Origin: Thunnus maccoyii
Taxonomy: Eukaryota; Chordata; Actinopteri; Scombriformes; Scombridae
Direction of reading: 5' to 3'
DNA: 64,000 nucleotides
Assembly: GCF_910596095.1 (NCBI RefSeq)
Contig: NC_056546.1
Location: 23,650,425 to 23,714,424, forward strand
The position numbers and the translations under genes are program-made. Below the pieces are notes generated by a model. The model did not search any database and was not told the DNA's origin. It saw only the letters and a program-made list of their open reading frames with translations. Shown here piece after piece: positions 26,501-37,003 of the stretch (within the stretch, counting starts at the first letter, position 1; the number at the start of each line of letters is the position of its first letter).

Positions 26501-29500
26501 TCCATCTTTTCCTCAACTGAAGACCTCCTCACTGGTGACCTCTCCTCCTCCTGTGCCACAGCTCAGCACAGCTCCACCTTTCAGTTTAGCACCTGTAACC
26601 CAGATGAACACCATCCATGCCTCCCACCTCAACGTGTCTCCTGCAGCTTTTGCCAGAACCACATCCACACCCCAATTTTGCACCCCCTCCGCGCCTAACC
26701 TCAGTACAGTCTCCACAGATTCAACCGTGGCCTTACCAGAGATTATATCTCCCGCTCCTCTGCTGAGAAGCACCCATGCTTCCCTCATGAACCTGTCTGC
26801 CACCTCACAAAGCTTCATCTATGCCCGGCCCAAAGAGTTCCTATCCGCCCAGACCTTCTCACCAGTAAGGAGTCCCTCCCCAACAGAATCCCCGGTCCCC
26901 CTGCTCCACGAGCTTGCCGCTGAGCTCAACTCCTCTGCAGCCAGCTCCCCAACTCTCCCACCATTCTCCCCAACTCCCAGGATATTACCCACAAGGGTAC
27001 TCAAGTCTCCCACCAGCCCTCCATCCCTGGTGTCCTCACCCACGCCAGGTTCTGCGCAGTTCTTGAACAGCATGTTCGCCATTCGAGCCCAATCGCCTCC
27101 CCAGGCCTCCTCTCCAACCTCCAGCAGCTCCACTCCTAGCCCCATCCAAAACCCTGTGGCTTTCCTCAGCTCTGTCCTGCCATCCCTGACCCCAAGTCAT
27201 CCCACCAACTCCATGGGCCTGCCCAGGGGAGCTCCATTAGGGTATGCCCTATCAGACTGAATGCAGTATTCATGAGGTTGGTGACCTGTCACGTTCTAAT
27301 GCATTTTTTTTGTTTCTTCAGGCTACACAAGAAGGTACCTAAGTTGCGCCCCCCGTCAATCGAAGACATCCGTGAAAGCAAAGAAATTCTCCTCCATGAC
27401 ATTGAGAAAAAGCTTCGATTTAAAGAGGATACTCCAAATTTTGCACATCAACAGGTATTAGATAGTCTACAGCTCCGCAGTACTGATTGATCTTCCCTTT
27501 TTTTACGTGCTCAACTGCAGAAACATAGTGTGAACAAATAGGTGGCTAAACATGAAAAAAGTAATTCACAGTATTTCTCTTTGCTCAGAAGTTGGATACT
27601 TGAGACTTTACAAATTTATCCCTCAACTATATCCCTGCTCAGTTAGATATTAAACAAATATTTGAATTTAAATGTCAGGAATGACTAGTTTGTTGACATG
27701 TTTGGTATGTGATTTTAAACTAACCAACAGTTGCAACCTAGTTTCCAACTGTTTTAAAGATGAAGAAAATATTAACTAATGACTGTGCTGCATTCTCACT
27801 TGTCTCCAGATTTCTCCTCACGTATTTGGTTTGAGATAATTGCCACTCGATAGATATAAGACAATGAAATGATCCCTCAGATAATGAGTGACTCGGGGCC
27901 AATGAGGAACTTGCATCATATAAGTGCGCTATCAGCAGAGCATCTGTCATCATTCCCCTCCCAGTCATTCATGGTTATTCATCATCGTGTGTCCATGTTC
28001 CGTAACAACATGTGCATGCTAATAACAATAGCTTGTTTGCTACCCCATCAGTATTTGTACAGTACGTGTGTGTGCTGGTGTTTATCATCCATCCCTATCC
28101 TCTCATAGAAGCTGAGTAATGAGGGGAAAACAGCGAGCAGACCCCTTGGACCAAACATTCCTGCTACTGTCATTAACTATGATGAGGTACAAGGATCTTC
28201 TCGTCCCAAGCACTGCTTTGCTCGAGGCTGTATGAATTCATGAATATGAAGAAACTTTCTCTCATATACTTATCTAATTACCATGGTTAATTAATATAGC
28301 TAATAAAGCAAACTAATATATAACCTGCACGAATGAGAACATATTTTAGAGTTAGAGTTAAGGAAGTTATGCTCATGAAATGTAATGACTCTGCTATTTA
28401 CTGAATTCTGGCTAATTCTCCAGTGGTTTCAGTTAACTCATTTTACATTTTTCCCCACTGACGCTTGCAGCCCTTATCTCCTAATCTCATTTTAGATTTT
28501 CCCAAAACACCATCATGACATAGTTCTTGTTAACTACACTTTTCAGAATACTCAAGTCACAAACCTGCATATTGGCCTTTCACACTTTAATCATCTGCTT
28601 CTATTTTTGCCTCTCTGCTAGCAGGTTGATAAAAAAATAAAAGCTACCTAGAGGTTCTTAATATAAGTCAGTTAAATCAGGTATCAAAACAGGTGCTTAA
28701 ATGTCTAGAAATTATTTTTTCTTCAACTGTGTTTATCTTCTTCTCTGTTCTCTGTTTTACCCTCATAGTCTTTTTTTTTGGTTGGATAAACAACATTTTT
28801 TCAGGAGTGATACTATCAGACAGATGCCATTGCATGATCTTTACCATTATGTGGTATAAAGTCACAATATATACCTTTTTGTTTTAAGATCTGAGTTTTG
28901 AGTTGTAACTTTAATACCACTGCTGCTACATGGTGAATAGCTGCATGTTGTCTCATGTTCCTGATTATTGCTTGTTGCTTATATGTAAAATATACGCATG
29001 TTATCATAGTCACACATTTCTTCATTTTTTTTTACCAGAAAAATTTTGTGTAGTTGCGATTACTTTTATGTAGTGGTTTTCCTTTCCCAGGAGTACAAAG
29101 TGTCCAGTTTTGAGCAGAGACTAATGAGTGAGATTGAGTTCCGTTTGGAGCGAACACCAGTGGAGGAGTCGGATGATGAGGTGCAGCATGATGACGTCCC
29201 CAGGGGAAAATGCATTGCACCCATATTTGACAAGAAACTTAAGAACTTCAGAGCCATGGAAGGCGTGCCTGTCACTTTCTCATGTAAAGTAGTTGGAATC
29301 CCTCTTCCAAAGGTGAGAGGTCAACAACTGTGCTGTGCTGCGCACAAATAACAGCATGATCCTTCACTTTCATTTCTTCAATTAATCATTCACATCTGTG
29401 TCTCTCAACAGGTTTACTGGTTTAAGGATGGCAAACAGATCTTGAGGAAAAATGTCCATTACAAGAAGATAAGAGAGGGGGACGGGACCTGTGCTTTACA

Positions 29501-31217
29501 CATAGAGTCCACGACCAATGATGACGATGGCAACTACACCATCATGGCAGCTAATCCACAGGTAATACTTCACACTCAGCTTCCTGTTCATTTGTCAACA
29601 CCTTCTCCTCAGATGCACAATCTAATTTGCTATTTGATTACTATCAGGGACGAATCAGCTGCTCGGGTCATTTGATAGTCCAAACAGGACCTCCCCGAAA
29701 TCGACTGACACCTATTCACTCTCAGAGGTGAGCAGGGCTGAGTGTGCAGTGTGATCTGCAGAGGTAAGAAGAATCCCTCTGCAGCACGGGGAACCAGCCA
29801 TTTATTGCTTTTCCTCCCTGACAATATTTTTGGGATATTGTGCATCTGTCTATACTGAAATACTAACATAAACCACAGACAAAGACAGGAATGTATTAAT
29901 GTCAAAGTGTGCGTTTGTGTTCCATATCATGCTTTGCTCACCTCTGCATGTTTTCAGGGTGCGAGCCCGCATACAGGAAGTTGAGAGTGAGCAAACGCAG
30001 GAGCGCTTTTTTCGGCCTCACTTCCTCCAGGCTCCGGGGGACATGCTAGCTCATGAGGGGAAGCTTTGCAGACTAGACTGTAAGGTAGGTAGCAGGTCAG
30101 AGCATGAAGTCAAATTTGTAAAAAAAAAAAATATGTAGAATGTGTCCAAGGAGTAGTCCTTTTCGTCTTCTAGGTGAGTGGACTTCCCAACCCAGAGCTG
30201 ATGTGGTTGGTCAATGGGAGGCCTATCTATCCAGACCTTTACCATAAGATGCTGGTGCGAGAGAATGGCATCCACTCCCTAGTCATTGACCCTCTGACGC
30301 AGAATGATGCTGGCACATACACCTGCATTGCAAGCAACAAAGCAGGGCAGAGCTCCTTCAGTCTAGAGCTTAAAGTTGTGGGTGAGGACCAGATAAATCA
30401 GTGACACTTGACACTCCATGAATAGTTCAGTTATTATGATGACGCCCCATGTGTTGTTTGGAGGTTTCCAGTAATGTAAGGCATTTCCACTTTAGAAAAA
30501 GAGATGAAGCATCCTCCTCAGTTATTGGAGAAGCTGCAGAACATGGGTATTCCTGAGGGAGCCCCTGTCAGGCTGGAGTGCCGGGTGGTGGGTATGCCCC
30601 CTCCAGTCATCTTCTGGAAGAAAGACAATGACTCCATTCCTAAAACTAAGGACAGAATCAGGTCAGTGGGAGATCTAATGATAAAAAAGTCATGCCTCTT
30701 CATTTAGTTGCACAGTACCCTGTACTTTTCCTCCAGAATTTAAAATCTATTTTGAGGTCTTTGAAAATTCTGATGAATTCTCAATTGTGTGTTTATTTCA
30801 GCATGCAACAAGATGCCACAGGATATGTGTGTCTCCTTATCCAGCCAACAACAAAAGACGATGCTGGCTGGTACACGGTGTCGGCCAAAAACGAGGCTGG
30901 AATTGTATCCTGCACCTGCAGGCTTGACATCTATGGTACTAGCTTCTTGCAATACCTCCATAACTATAATTTCGACATGTGACTCTTTTGTATATAGTAA
31001 TCCAAGCTGTCCTCCACATCCATCCTGTTCATCCTCAGCTCAGTGGCACCAGAGCATCCCTGCACCCATGAAGAAGGCCCCACGCACAGGCAGCCGCTAC
31101 GCAGCTCTGACAGGCCAGGGGCTCGACATCAAGTCTGCTTTCCCCACGTCAGAGACCAGCCCCATCCTGTTCGCCAGCTCCCCTCCGGAGGTCATGCTAG
31201 AGAGCGAGGAGCTGTGA
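16174..31217 (+). CDS. mypn: Myopalladin, five-Ig-domain Z-disc/I-band protein (20 coding exons, 1822 aa)
   Basis: Sarcomeric scaffold that in mammals links nebulin or nebulette to alpha-actinin and binds the ankyrin-repeat protein CARP. Coding exons: 16174-17270, 21357-21532, 21620-21671, 21784-22231, 22337-22411, 22505-22646, 23975-23998, 24414-24530, 24631-25408, 26159-27241, 27322-27454, 28109-28186, 29091-29312, 29412-29561, 29648-29727, 29958-30084, 30174-30381, 30496-30661, 30802-30935, 31039-31217; total 5469 nt. The start MQENNIDQSPSLSQLLRESY matches the mammalian N-terminus. Ig domains lie at about 333-424, 611-710, 1444-1535, 1571-1663 and 1670-1763. Conserved marks include ETQSKKEFLNKAADFIEELS, VGLRVHFKLPEDEED, PVLAKPKL, IQNPVAFLSSVLPSL and the C-terminal RYAALTGQGLDIKSAF. 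The protein is about 500 aa longer than human MYPN (about 1320), because of large Ser/Thr/Pro-rich linkers in exons 1, 4, 9 and 10. The N-terminus and Ig1 favour myopalladin over palladin. Confidence 0.95.
17488..17692. repeat. (GT)n plus ATAC/TATG microsatellite mosaic
   Basis: A run of about 21 GT units at 17511-17553 is flanked by about 150 bp of TATATG/ATACAT alternation. All six frames stay open across it, giving several spurious low-complexity frames on both strands. Confidence 0.9.
18145..18215. repeat. Small palindromic repeat fragment
   Basis: GGTTGGACACACCTT and AAGTGTGTCCAAACTT form inverted arms about 20 bp apart, followed by TTGACTGGTACTGTAC. This hairpin motif recurs widely in teleost genomes. 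Here it is a remnant without coding capacity. Confidence 0.55.
20243..20477. mobile_element. Possible hAT-like non-autonomous remnant
   Basis: Ends CAGGGTATCTGCAG and CTGCATGTCACCCTG are imperfect inverted repeats beginning CAGGG, as in hAT elements. The interior has AAAAAGTCTTAAATTTCATT and AAAAGGTCTTAAAAGTCATT. No target-site duplication was seen, so it is old or the ends are approximate. Confidence 0.45.
23005..23476 (+). repeat. Interspersed repeat family A, copy 2 (in mypn intron)
   Basis: Same ordered blocks as the copy near position 330, including ATATGCAAATATT, TGTGCACTGGAGGTTTCAAG, CTAGTTGTGATGTCACAAAT and CATTCTGCACAGTGAAGCTC. It lies in the 1.3-kb intron before the 24-nt mypn microexon. 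Confidence 0.75.
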
Positions 31218-32480
31218 GAGGTGCACGGTGACCCTCAGGGGGATACGAGAAGAATGATTATCTGGGCAGATGGTCATGTGATTTGTGTGATGCATTTGAA
31301 GTGATACATTCAGAATAGAGCAGCAAAGAATTGTTGTGCCACCTGCTAGATGTCAAATCTATCAGCACTGATAGTGGGTTTGTCACCATTCCTATTTACT
31401 CAAGTCCTATGAGGAGTGTTTCACAATTCACATACAGAAAAATGACAGATTTGCAAAGTCTTAGCTCATGAGCCATCATTGGAGTTGAATTTTGTTCTCT
31501 GACCGGTTTGAATGATTCACATTTGTTTTTCTACATTATATTTAGCTATGAAGTTGAGGTTGTTGTTGTTGCTCAATGTTGATGAAACATTAAATTTCAA
31601 GTTTCATTTAGTTTAACATCTGTTCTTAATTGTTAAATTTTATTCTCAAGGTGGTACTTGCACCATTTATTTTTATTGAAAAGCATATATACCTGTACTG
31701 GTGGTAATAGTTTCTTTTAAACTTTATATAAAAATAGTTAAAATTATTGTTTATTAATAATCAGAGCTAGTTTATAGTAGGTTAATATATATTTGAATGT
31801 GCCGTTCAGATCAGTTTATTTAAATGGCTCCATCAAGGCAGGATTATTTAACGTTTAACTAAATTATTTCTTGAAATCCATCACTGGTTCATGTATTTGC
31901 ACCATGTTTTCATGAGCATGCATGCTGATGGCTGATAGAGATGCAGTACTATATAACTAAACAAACACGTGTCACAGTCATAGTAATAGTCTGCTGTTAG
32001 GTGAGTTTCGTTCATGGTTTGTCGCTGAAACACTGAAACACTTTCTTTAACTTTTATCGCTTTCAGGTGATTTAATTCATCTTTGTTTTATCTCCTCAGT
32101 TGCATCCACAGTTCAGGATGCCTTATCAGAGGAAAGAGTCAGATTAGACTAAAAACTCTTGAAAAAGTCACTTGTTTGTTTTGTGGTAAGACAGACTGCT
32201 TACACCAAAAAGTCTGTATCCTGCAGAGGTTATTATTGAACTTTAATAGATTTTGATTAAAATGAATTCAAGTCAGTTTGAAAACATATTAAAGAAAAGT
32301 TTGAAAGCACATGATGTAAAGTTGCACATTGTAAAATAGTTTTGTCCTTCTCAGAATAAAGTTATATTTATTCAAATGAGTGATGTTTGCTTTGGTGGAA
32401 CATGTGGTTGTAATTCTCTATGGTGCTTGCATAGTATCCCATCTTATAAAGTTTATTGAAAGGTTGATATGTAGAGAATT
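31218..32480. other. mypn: mypn 3' UTR
   Basis: AT-rich DNA running from the stop codon to the AATAAA at 32355. No other gene signal. Confidence 0.5.
32355..32360 (+). terminator. mypn: mypn polyadenylation signal
   Basis: AATAAA at 32355-32360, followed about 20-30 bp later by TG-rich DNA, lies 1.1 kb past the mypn stop codon with no intervening coding signal. It is the probable 3' end of the transcript. Confidence 0.5.
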
Positions 32481-32830
32481 TTCTTTTTCAGAATATCATT
32501 CCCATTAAAAGAGGGAGTCGAGTGCTTTAATCTGCTGTGTGTAGCATTAAATTAGGTTGAAATCTAAATTTCTGCTCATTATTGTGAGCTTGACTATGCT
32601 GTAATAAGAGCCCTATTAGCTTAAACTGATGCCAAATTCCAAACAAACAGGAAAGCTCAGAAGCCAATTAAGCATTGCTAATCAGTCCAATTAGAGGGGA
32701 AGAGAGTTCAAATAGGCATAAAATTACATTCACCTTACGTGACCTAATTATACTCCGAGCCTCATTTGACCAGCTGCCAGGCCTACTTGTTAGCTGGCTG
32801 CTAGTTGTATGTGTTGCTAAGTAGTAAATA
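32480..32830. promoter_or_regulatory. Candidate non-coding regulatory block between mypn and atoh7
   Basis: Non-coding DNA dense in homeodomain cores (CCAATTAAGC, CCAATTAGAG, CTAATTATAC, ATTAAATTAGG) with an E-box CAGCTG at about 32771, of more even composition than its flanks. It has the look of a developmental enhancer, but conservation cannot be judged from one sequence. Confidence 0.3.
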
Positions 32831-33189
32831 GCAGTGGGCTTTAAATTAGATTTTGTTTTTTTGAGAAAAATTAAATTTTTTAGGAACTTCTATTTTATTT
32901 GTTATTTGTCATTTTATTAATGACACCCTTAACTTGCTTGTTCTTGTTGCTGCCATCATGTTTCACATATTTACATTTTTTGTGTCCTCAACTTGATTAC
33001 TACAATATCAACACATCAGGTTTTAAGTCACTGATACTCAAAGTTTGTTACAAAACCAGAAATAAAGGCACACACTCACTCACATACTCATTTTAAACTG
33101 AAAATATTAGCCCACTTGTGATACGTTCCTTAATACTCATTAAAGGAAGTACGAGCTGATGTTCATTTGTAATCCAATGATAATGAGAT

Positions 33190-33780
33190 TTATCAAGTCA
33201 AACCCACATGCAGAGGGAATCCTTTTGTTACACTTTCTCCAGGACTGAAACATACGCTTTGTGGCCTAATCTCCATTTCTCCATAAGGAGATCTGGACTT
33301 AATATGGTACATCTTTCTGTCAGAGCAGACGGGTCACTCCTCAGTTGTGACATATGGCTTTTGACAAGAGGGCATGGCTCAGCCATCGGTGCTCAAACAA
33401 GCCAATCATGTGAGGCGTTTGAAAAAAAAGGGTGGAAGACACGGAAGGGCCGGGCCACGTCTGAGACAAGGCCCTCAGACAAGACAAGCAGCAGCTGGCA
33501 AACTACATCAATCTGTAATCAATGAACCAACTGGTAGATGGGATTATATGCCTAATTGCACAGCTAACCAGTCCATCCCAAAATGACCAGACAGCATCAG
33601 CTTGTGTCCATGACCCAATACCAGAGAGAGTCATTATTCTAGGCCTCCGACAGTGATTAATCATTCATAACCTGCCTCTACACCCAAGCTTTGAGTTTGT
33701 CAATACACAGTGACAGGAGCTACACGTCCGTCTTCACAAAGGAGGACAAAGCTGATAGCAAAAGATACAGCAGCAGAGCT
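33190..33780. promoter_or_regulatory. Candidate distal atoh7 enhancer
   Basis: About 2.3 kb upstream of the atoh7 promoter. CAGCTG (33492-33497), CAACTG (33528-33533), an Otx/Crx-type GGGATTA (33540-33546), TAATTG and GATTAATC lie within about 180 bp in GC-richer non-coding DNA. A distal enhancer upstream of ATOH7 is established in mammals; equivalence here is inference. Confidence 0.35.
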
Positions 33781-34077
33781 GGAAGAGCATTCAGCTCTTT
33801 TAATTGAGTAAAAGTAGCAAATCCATAATGTAAAACAACTCCATTATAAGCAAAAAATCCTGAATTGAACAATTTATTTAAGTTGTATGCACAAAGGTAT
33901 TAGCAGAAAAGATGTACTTACTATATAAAAAAGTACTCATTATGCTGAGTGTCTCCTTTTCAGGGTGCAAAATTACTATATATAATACATTTGTACATTG
34001 TATCATTATTATTATTGATGTGTTAATGTTTCTACAACAGCATTTTGATGTTTGAGAGTTTAAACTATTTTATATAC

Positions 34078-34231
34078 TGTTGTACAAAGGGGAGTTTTTC
34101 CTTGCTCATGGGGGAATGTTGGGTTTCTATAAATTTAAGAGTACAGTCTAGACCTGCTCTATGTGTAAAGTGCCCAAAGGTAACGTCTGTTGTGATTTGG
34201 CACTATATAAATGAAATTGATTTGACTGGTA
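34078..34231 (+). mobile_element. LINE/SINE 3' tail (L2-like) remnant
   Basis: GGGGAGTTTTTCCTTGCTCA, GGGGGAATGTTGGGTTTCTA, GTCTAGACCTGCTCTATGTG and TGTGATTTGGCACTATATAA followed by ATGAAATTGATTTGA match, by recall, the conserved 3' tail shared by fish L2-type LINEs and the SINEs that use them. It is 5'-truncated and non-coding. Confidence 0.65.
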
Positions 34232-35651
34232 CAATCATTTTATATGTAAGAATCTTAATCTGAAATGCCACAGTAACTATACCTGACAGACAAATGTATT
34301 GGAGTAAAATATTTCTCTTTGGAAAGTAGTGCAGTCATATATGGAGTAATAAGTATAAAGCAGTGTAAAATTAAAATACTCCATTAAAACTGTAAATGGT
34401 TAATTGAAGACGAATGTTGTGTTTTTGAAGGTGAATCTGATTTCTGCAGCTTCTGGGTGACAGTCAACAGTGTGTTCAAGTGTGTGTGGACGTGTGTTTG
34501 TGTCGGACGTACCTGCTCAGATCCTCCTGAATTACAGAATTCAATGTTGGCAGATGGGAAAGACAGACAGACAAATTATTCTGTCTGTCTCATTTTCTCG
34601 GACCACTACACAGATCAATTATTTATTACACATGTGGTCCCCAGTACATAAGCAACATTAATGCATCCCACATACTGTGATTCATTAAGTGCACTGATAA
34701 ACACCCTTACAGACCAATGTACTTTTACTGTAAAGTAGAAGAAATGTCTAGAAAATGTCAGAATTTTCCTGTAGAGTAAAAAAACTGCTGTCCAGATCTC
34801 AGATGGTGCAGTAATCTGTACACCATCTTGGCCCATATTGTCAGAGAGCCTTAATCCCCTGATGTGCTGTTAAAATCCCTCAGGTTACAGGCCACACTTA
34901 CACTTCTGTTGCCTCGGGCTAATCTCAGATTATGGTTATTATCATATGGAGACTAGTTACATGAGAAGTGAAAGGAGGCTTTTTGGTGGCTTTTGTAACT
35001 TCATAAAACTGAATGCCTTTATTGTCAGGGAGCTTTCAGAGATTTCAATCATGATTTGCAATCAATATATTAAGTTGTGATACCTCAGATTTATTTGCAG
35101 GATTAAAGACATAATGGCTAAACATAACAATTACTAGGTGGCAAATTTATAACATTATCCTTGCAAAAAAGGATAGATTTTAGAGATAGAGTTTAACTAA
35201 AAAAAATAAGAAAATCCTGATCCTGTATTATGTGGTGAGATATGTTTGTGAATGTAAGGAGATAATAGAACTTTATCCAAAACAGTTAAAAAATTTGAAC
35301 TCCTTTCATTGACACAGTGCATACAGTGACATGTTATATTCGATAAAACATTACACTTTTTTATTGCTATTTACTGACATTTGTGATGTAGCTTTTATTT
35401 TCTAATACCTGAAAGTCAGTCAGTCGTAATGAATCCTTAATAGTTCATTCCTAGGTGGTGGAAATCTAATGTAAACTGGAAAATATGCACAATCTTAGCC
35501 TTTTAAAAGTTTGTTTGCACCATCGGCTGTGGTGAGTTGTGCTACCAGATGGTAGACTTTTGGTGTTTGTGACACATGGCTCTGAGTGAAGCCACGGCCA
35601 GATAGCCCAGCCCAAGATAATTGGAATTTCATTAAGGTTTTGTTTGTGTGT

Positions 35652-35695
<44 letters not shown>

Positions 35696-35782
35696 TGAGA
35701 GTGGGTGTGGGTGTTTATGAGTCCGCATGGGTGTGTTTCTCTATGAGCAATATTGAGGATGGGGGGGTGAGGGCAGGGACTC
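34232..35782. other. atoh7 upstream spacer
   Basis: AT-rich DNA with no coding exon. The only distinct feature is a (GT)n run at about 35647-35693, some 90 bp before the promoter E-boxes. Confidence 0.4.
35647..35693. repeat. (GT)n microsatellite upstream of atoh7
   Basis: About 22 GT units with one interruption near the left end, located 90 bp upstream of the E-box cluster. Confidence 0.9.
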
Positions 35783-35821
35783 CACCTGCTGCCACCTGTT
35801 CATCTGCTCCGCCTTATAAAA
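35783..35821 (+). promoter_or_regulatory. atoh7: atoh7 core promoter: E-box cluster and TATA box
   Basis: Two identical CACCTG E-boxes at 35783-35788 and 35793-35798, spaced 10 bp apart, are followed by CATCTG at 35801-35806 and a TATAAAA box at 35815-35821, about 250 bp before the start codon. Promoter E-boxes that mediate bHLH control, including autoregulation, are established for atoh7/ath5 genes in frog and chick. The motifs are read directly; their use here is inferred from that precedent. Confidence 0.75.
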
Positions 35822-36070
35822 GCTGCTCCCTCGCTGTCTCCAGGATCACAGACACCTTGGACTCTTCAGGCTGTCCACTATCTGGAGATACAAATATCTG
35901 ACACTCAACACAAAAGACAAACAACTTGGACGTCAGTCAGGCTGTAACAGAGGAGATCTCTGAGGAATCCTGAGGCTGAAACTGGAAACATCTCAGAACA
36001 ATCTGTTGACTCATATCTGAGTCTTTCTGATCTGAGGACATTCACCAGTTTAATTCTTCAAACAAAAGTC

Positions 36071-36502
36071 ATGAAGTCCCGTCGACCCAGCTGCAGTGAC
36101 TCTGGATCTGAGTCCTCAGAGATGGACTCCAAAAGTCCAGAGAAATATGAGACTGCCACACGACGAAGGATGGCTGCAAACGCCAGAGAGAGGAAGAGGA
36201 TGCAGGGTTTGAACACAGCATTTGATCGCTTACGCAAAGTTGTTCCCCAGTGGGGCCAAGACAAAAAACTGTCTAAGTATGAAACCCTGCAGATGGCCCT
36301 CAGCTACATCATGGCCCTCAACCGGATCCTGACAGACCCCAGGAGGCACAACGCTCCTCACAGACAGTGGCTAGACCTGCAGTTTGACTGTGCGCAGCCT
36401 GATAACTACCCCTGCCTCATGAGGTACGACTCTCCTACTGAACAGGAGTATATTCACTCGTCGTTCTCATACCAGTTCGATGGCCATCAAGTCCACGCAT
36501 AA
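36071..36502 (+). CDS. atoh7: Atonal bHLH transcription factor 7 (single exon, 143 aa)
   Basis: Proneural bHLH factor required for retinal ganglion cell fate; it binds E-boxes as a heterodimer with E-proteins. The intronless frame runs from [17 protein letters not shown] to [12 protein letters not shown]. The bHLH covers about residues 31-88: basic region [15 protein letters not shown], helix 1 [15 protein letters not shown], loop [10 protein letters not shown], helix 2 [16 protein letters not shown]. This is the Atonal-family signature, and the short N-terminus and tail ([19 protein letters not shown]) are those of Atoh7. The 143-aa length fits the family. It lies 4.9 kb downstream of mypn on the same strand, the neighbourhood known in human. 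Confidence 0.97.
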   Translation: MKSRRPSCSDSGSESSEMDSKSPEKYETATRRRMAANARERKRMQGLNTAFDRLRKVVPQWGQDKKLSKYETLQMALSYIMALNRILTDPRRHNAPHRQWLDLQFDCAQPDNYPCLMRYDSPTEQEYIHSSFSYQFDGHQVHA

Positions 36503-36997
36503 AGATACTGCGATTTTGTTAGACAATCAGTCATGTTGTGAGTGACAATGTGAATATTTCTCCTCCAATCCAGGAGACAGTAAATACATTTGTATTGCAT
36601 TATTTTCTTTTCGTTATATTTATCTAGTATCTGTATGAAAGGCTTCTATTTCAAGTCTTTATTTATTTTTGCTAGGAAACCCAGCAATGTTGAGCAGCTT
36701 TTTGTTCAAATTATAGTAATGAAAGACATGTAGTGTCATTATAATGACCATTAGATTGTACTGAAGATGCAGGCAATGGTGTCTTTCTATCAGTTCTTTT
36801 GATATGGCCTTAAAATGTTGTGCAATTTTCAACGGACTCTGAGAAAATCATTGTGGTATTAGTTGCACAGTTAAAGTCAACATGTAACTATTTTGTCAAA
36901 GTCCAAGTACATGTTTGTAGAGTTGAAAAATAGACTTGCAAGATGTTATTTTCCACATGCAGACCTCTATTTTGTTGAATTATAGTTTTTGATTGAA

Positions 36998-37003
36998 AAT
37001 AAA
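36998..37003 (+). terminator. atoh7: atoh7 polyadenylation signal
   Basis: AATAAA at 36998-37003, about 500 bp after the stop codon and followed by a T-rich stretch, is the likely end of this intronless transcript. Confidence 0.5.
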
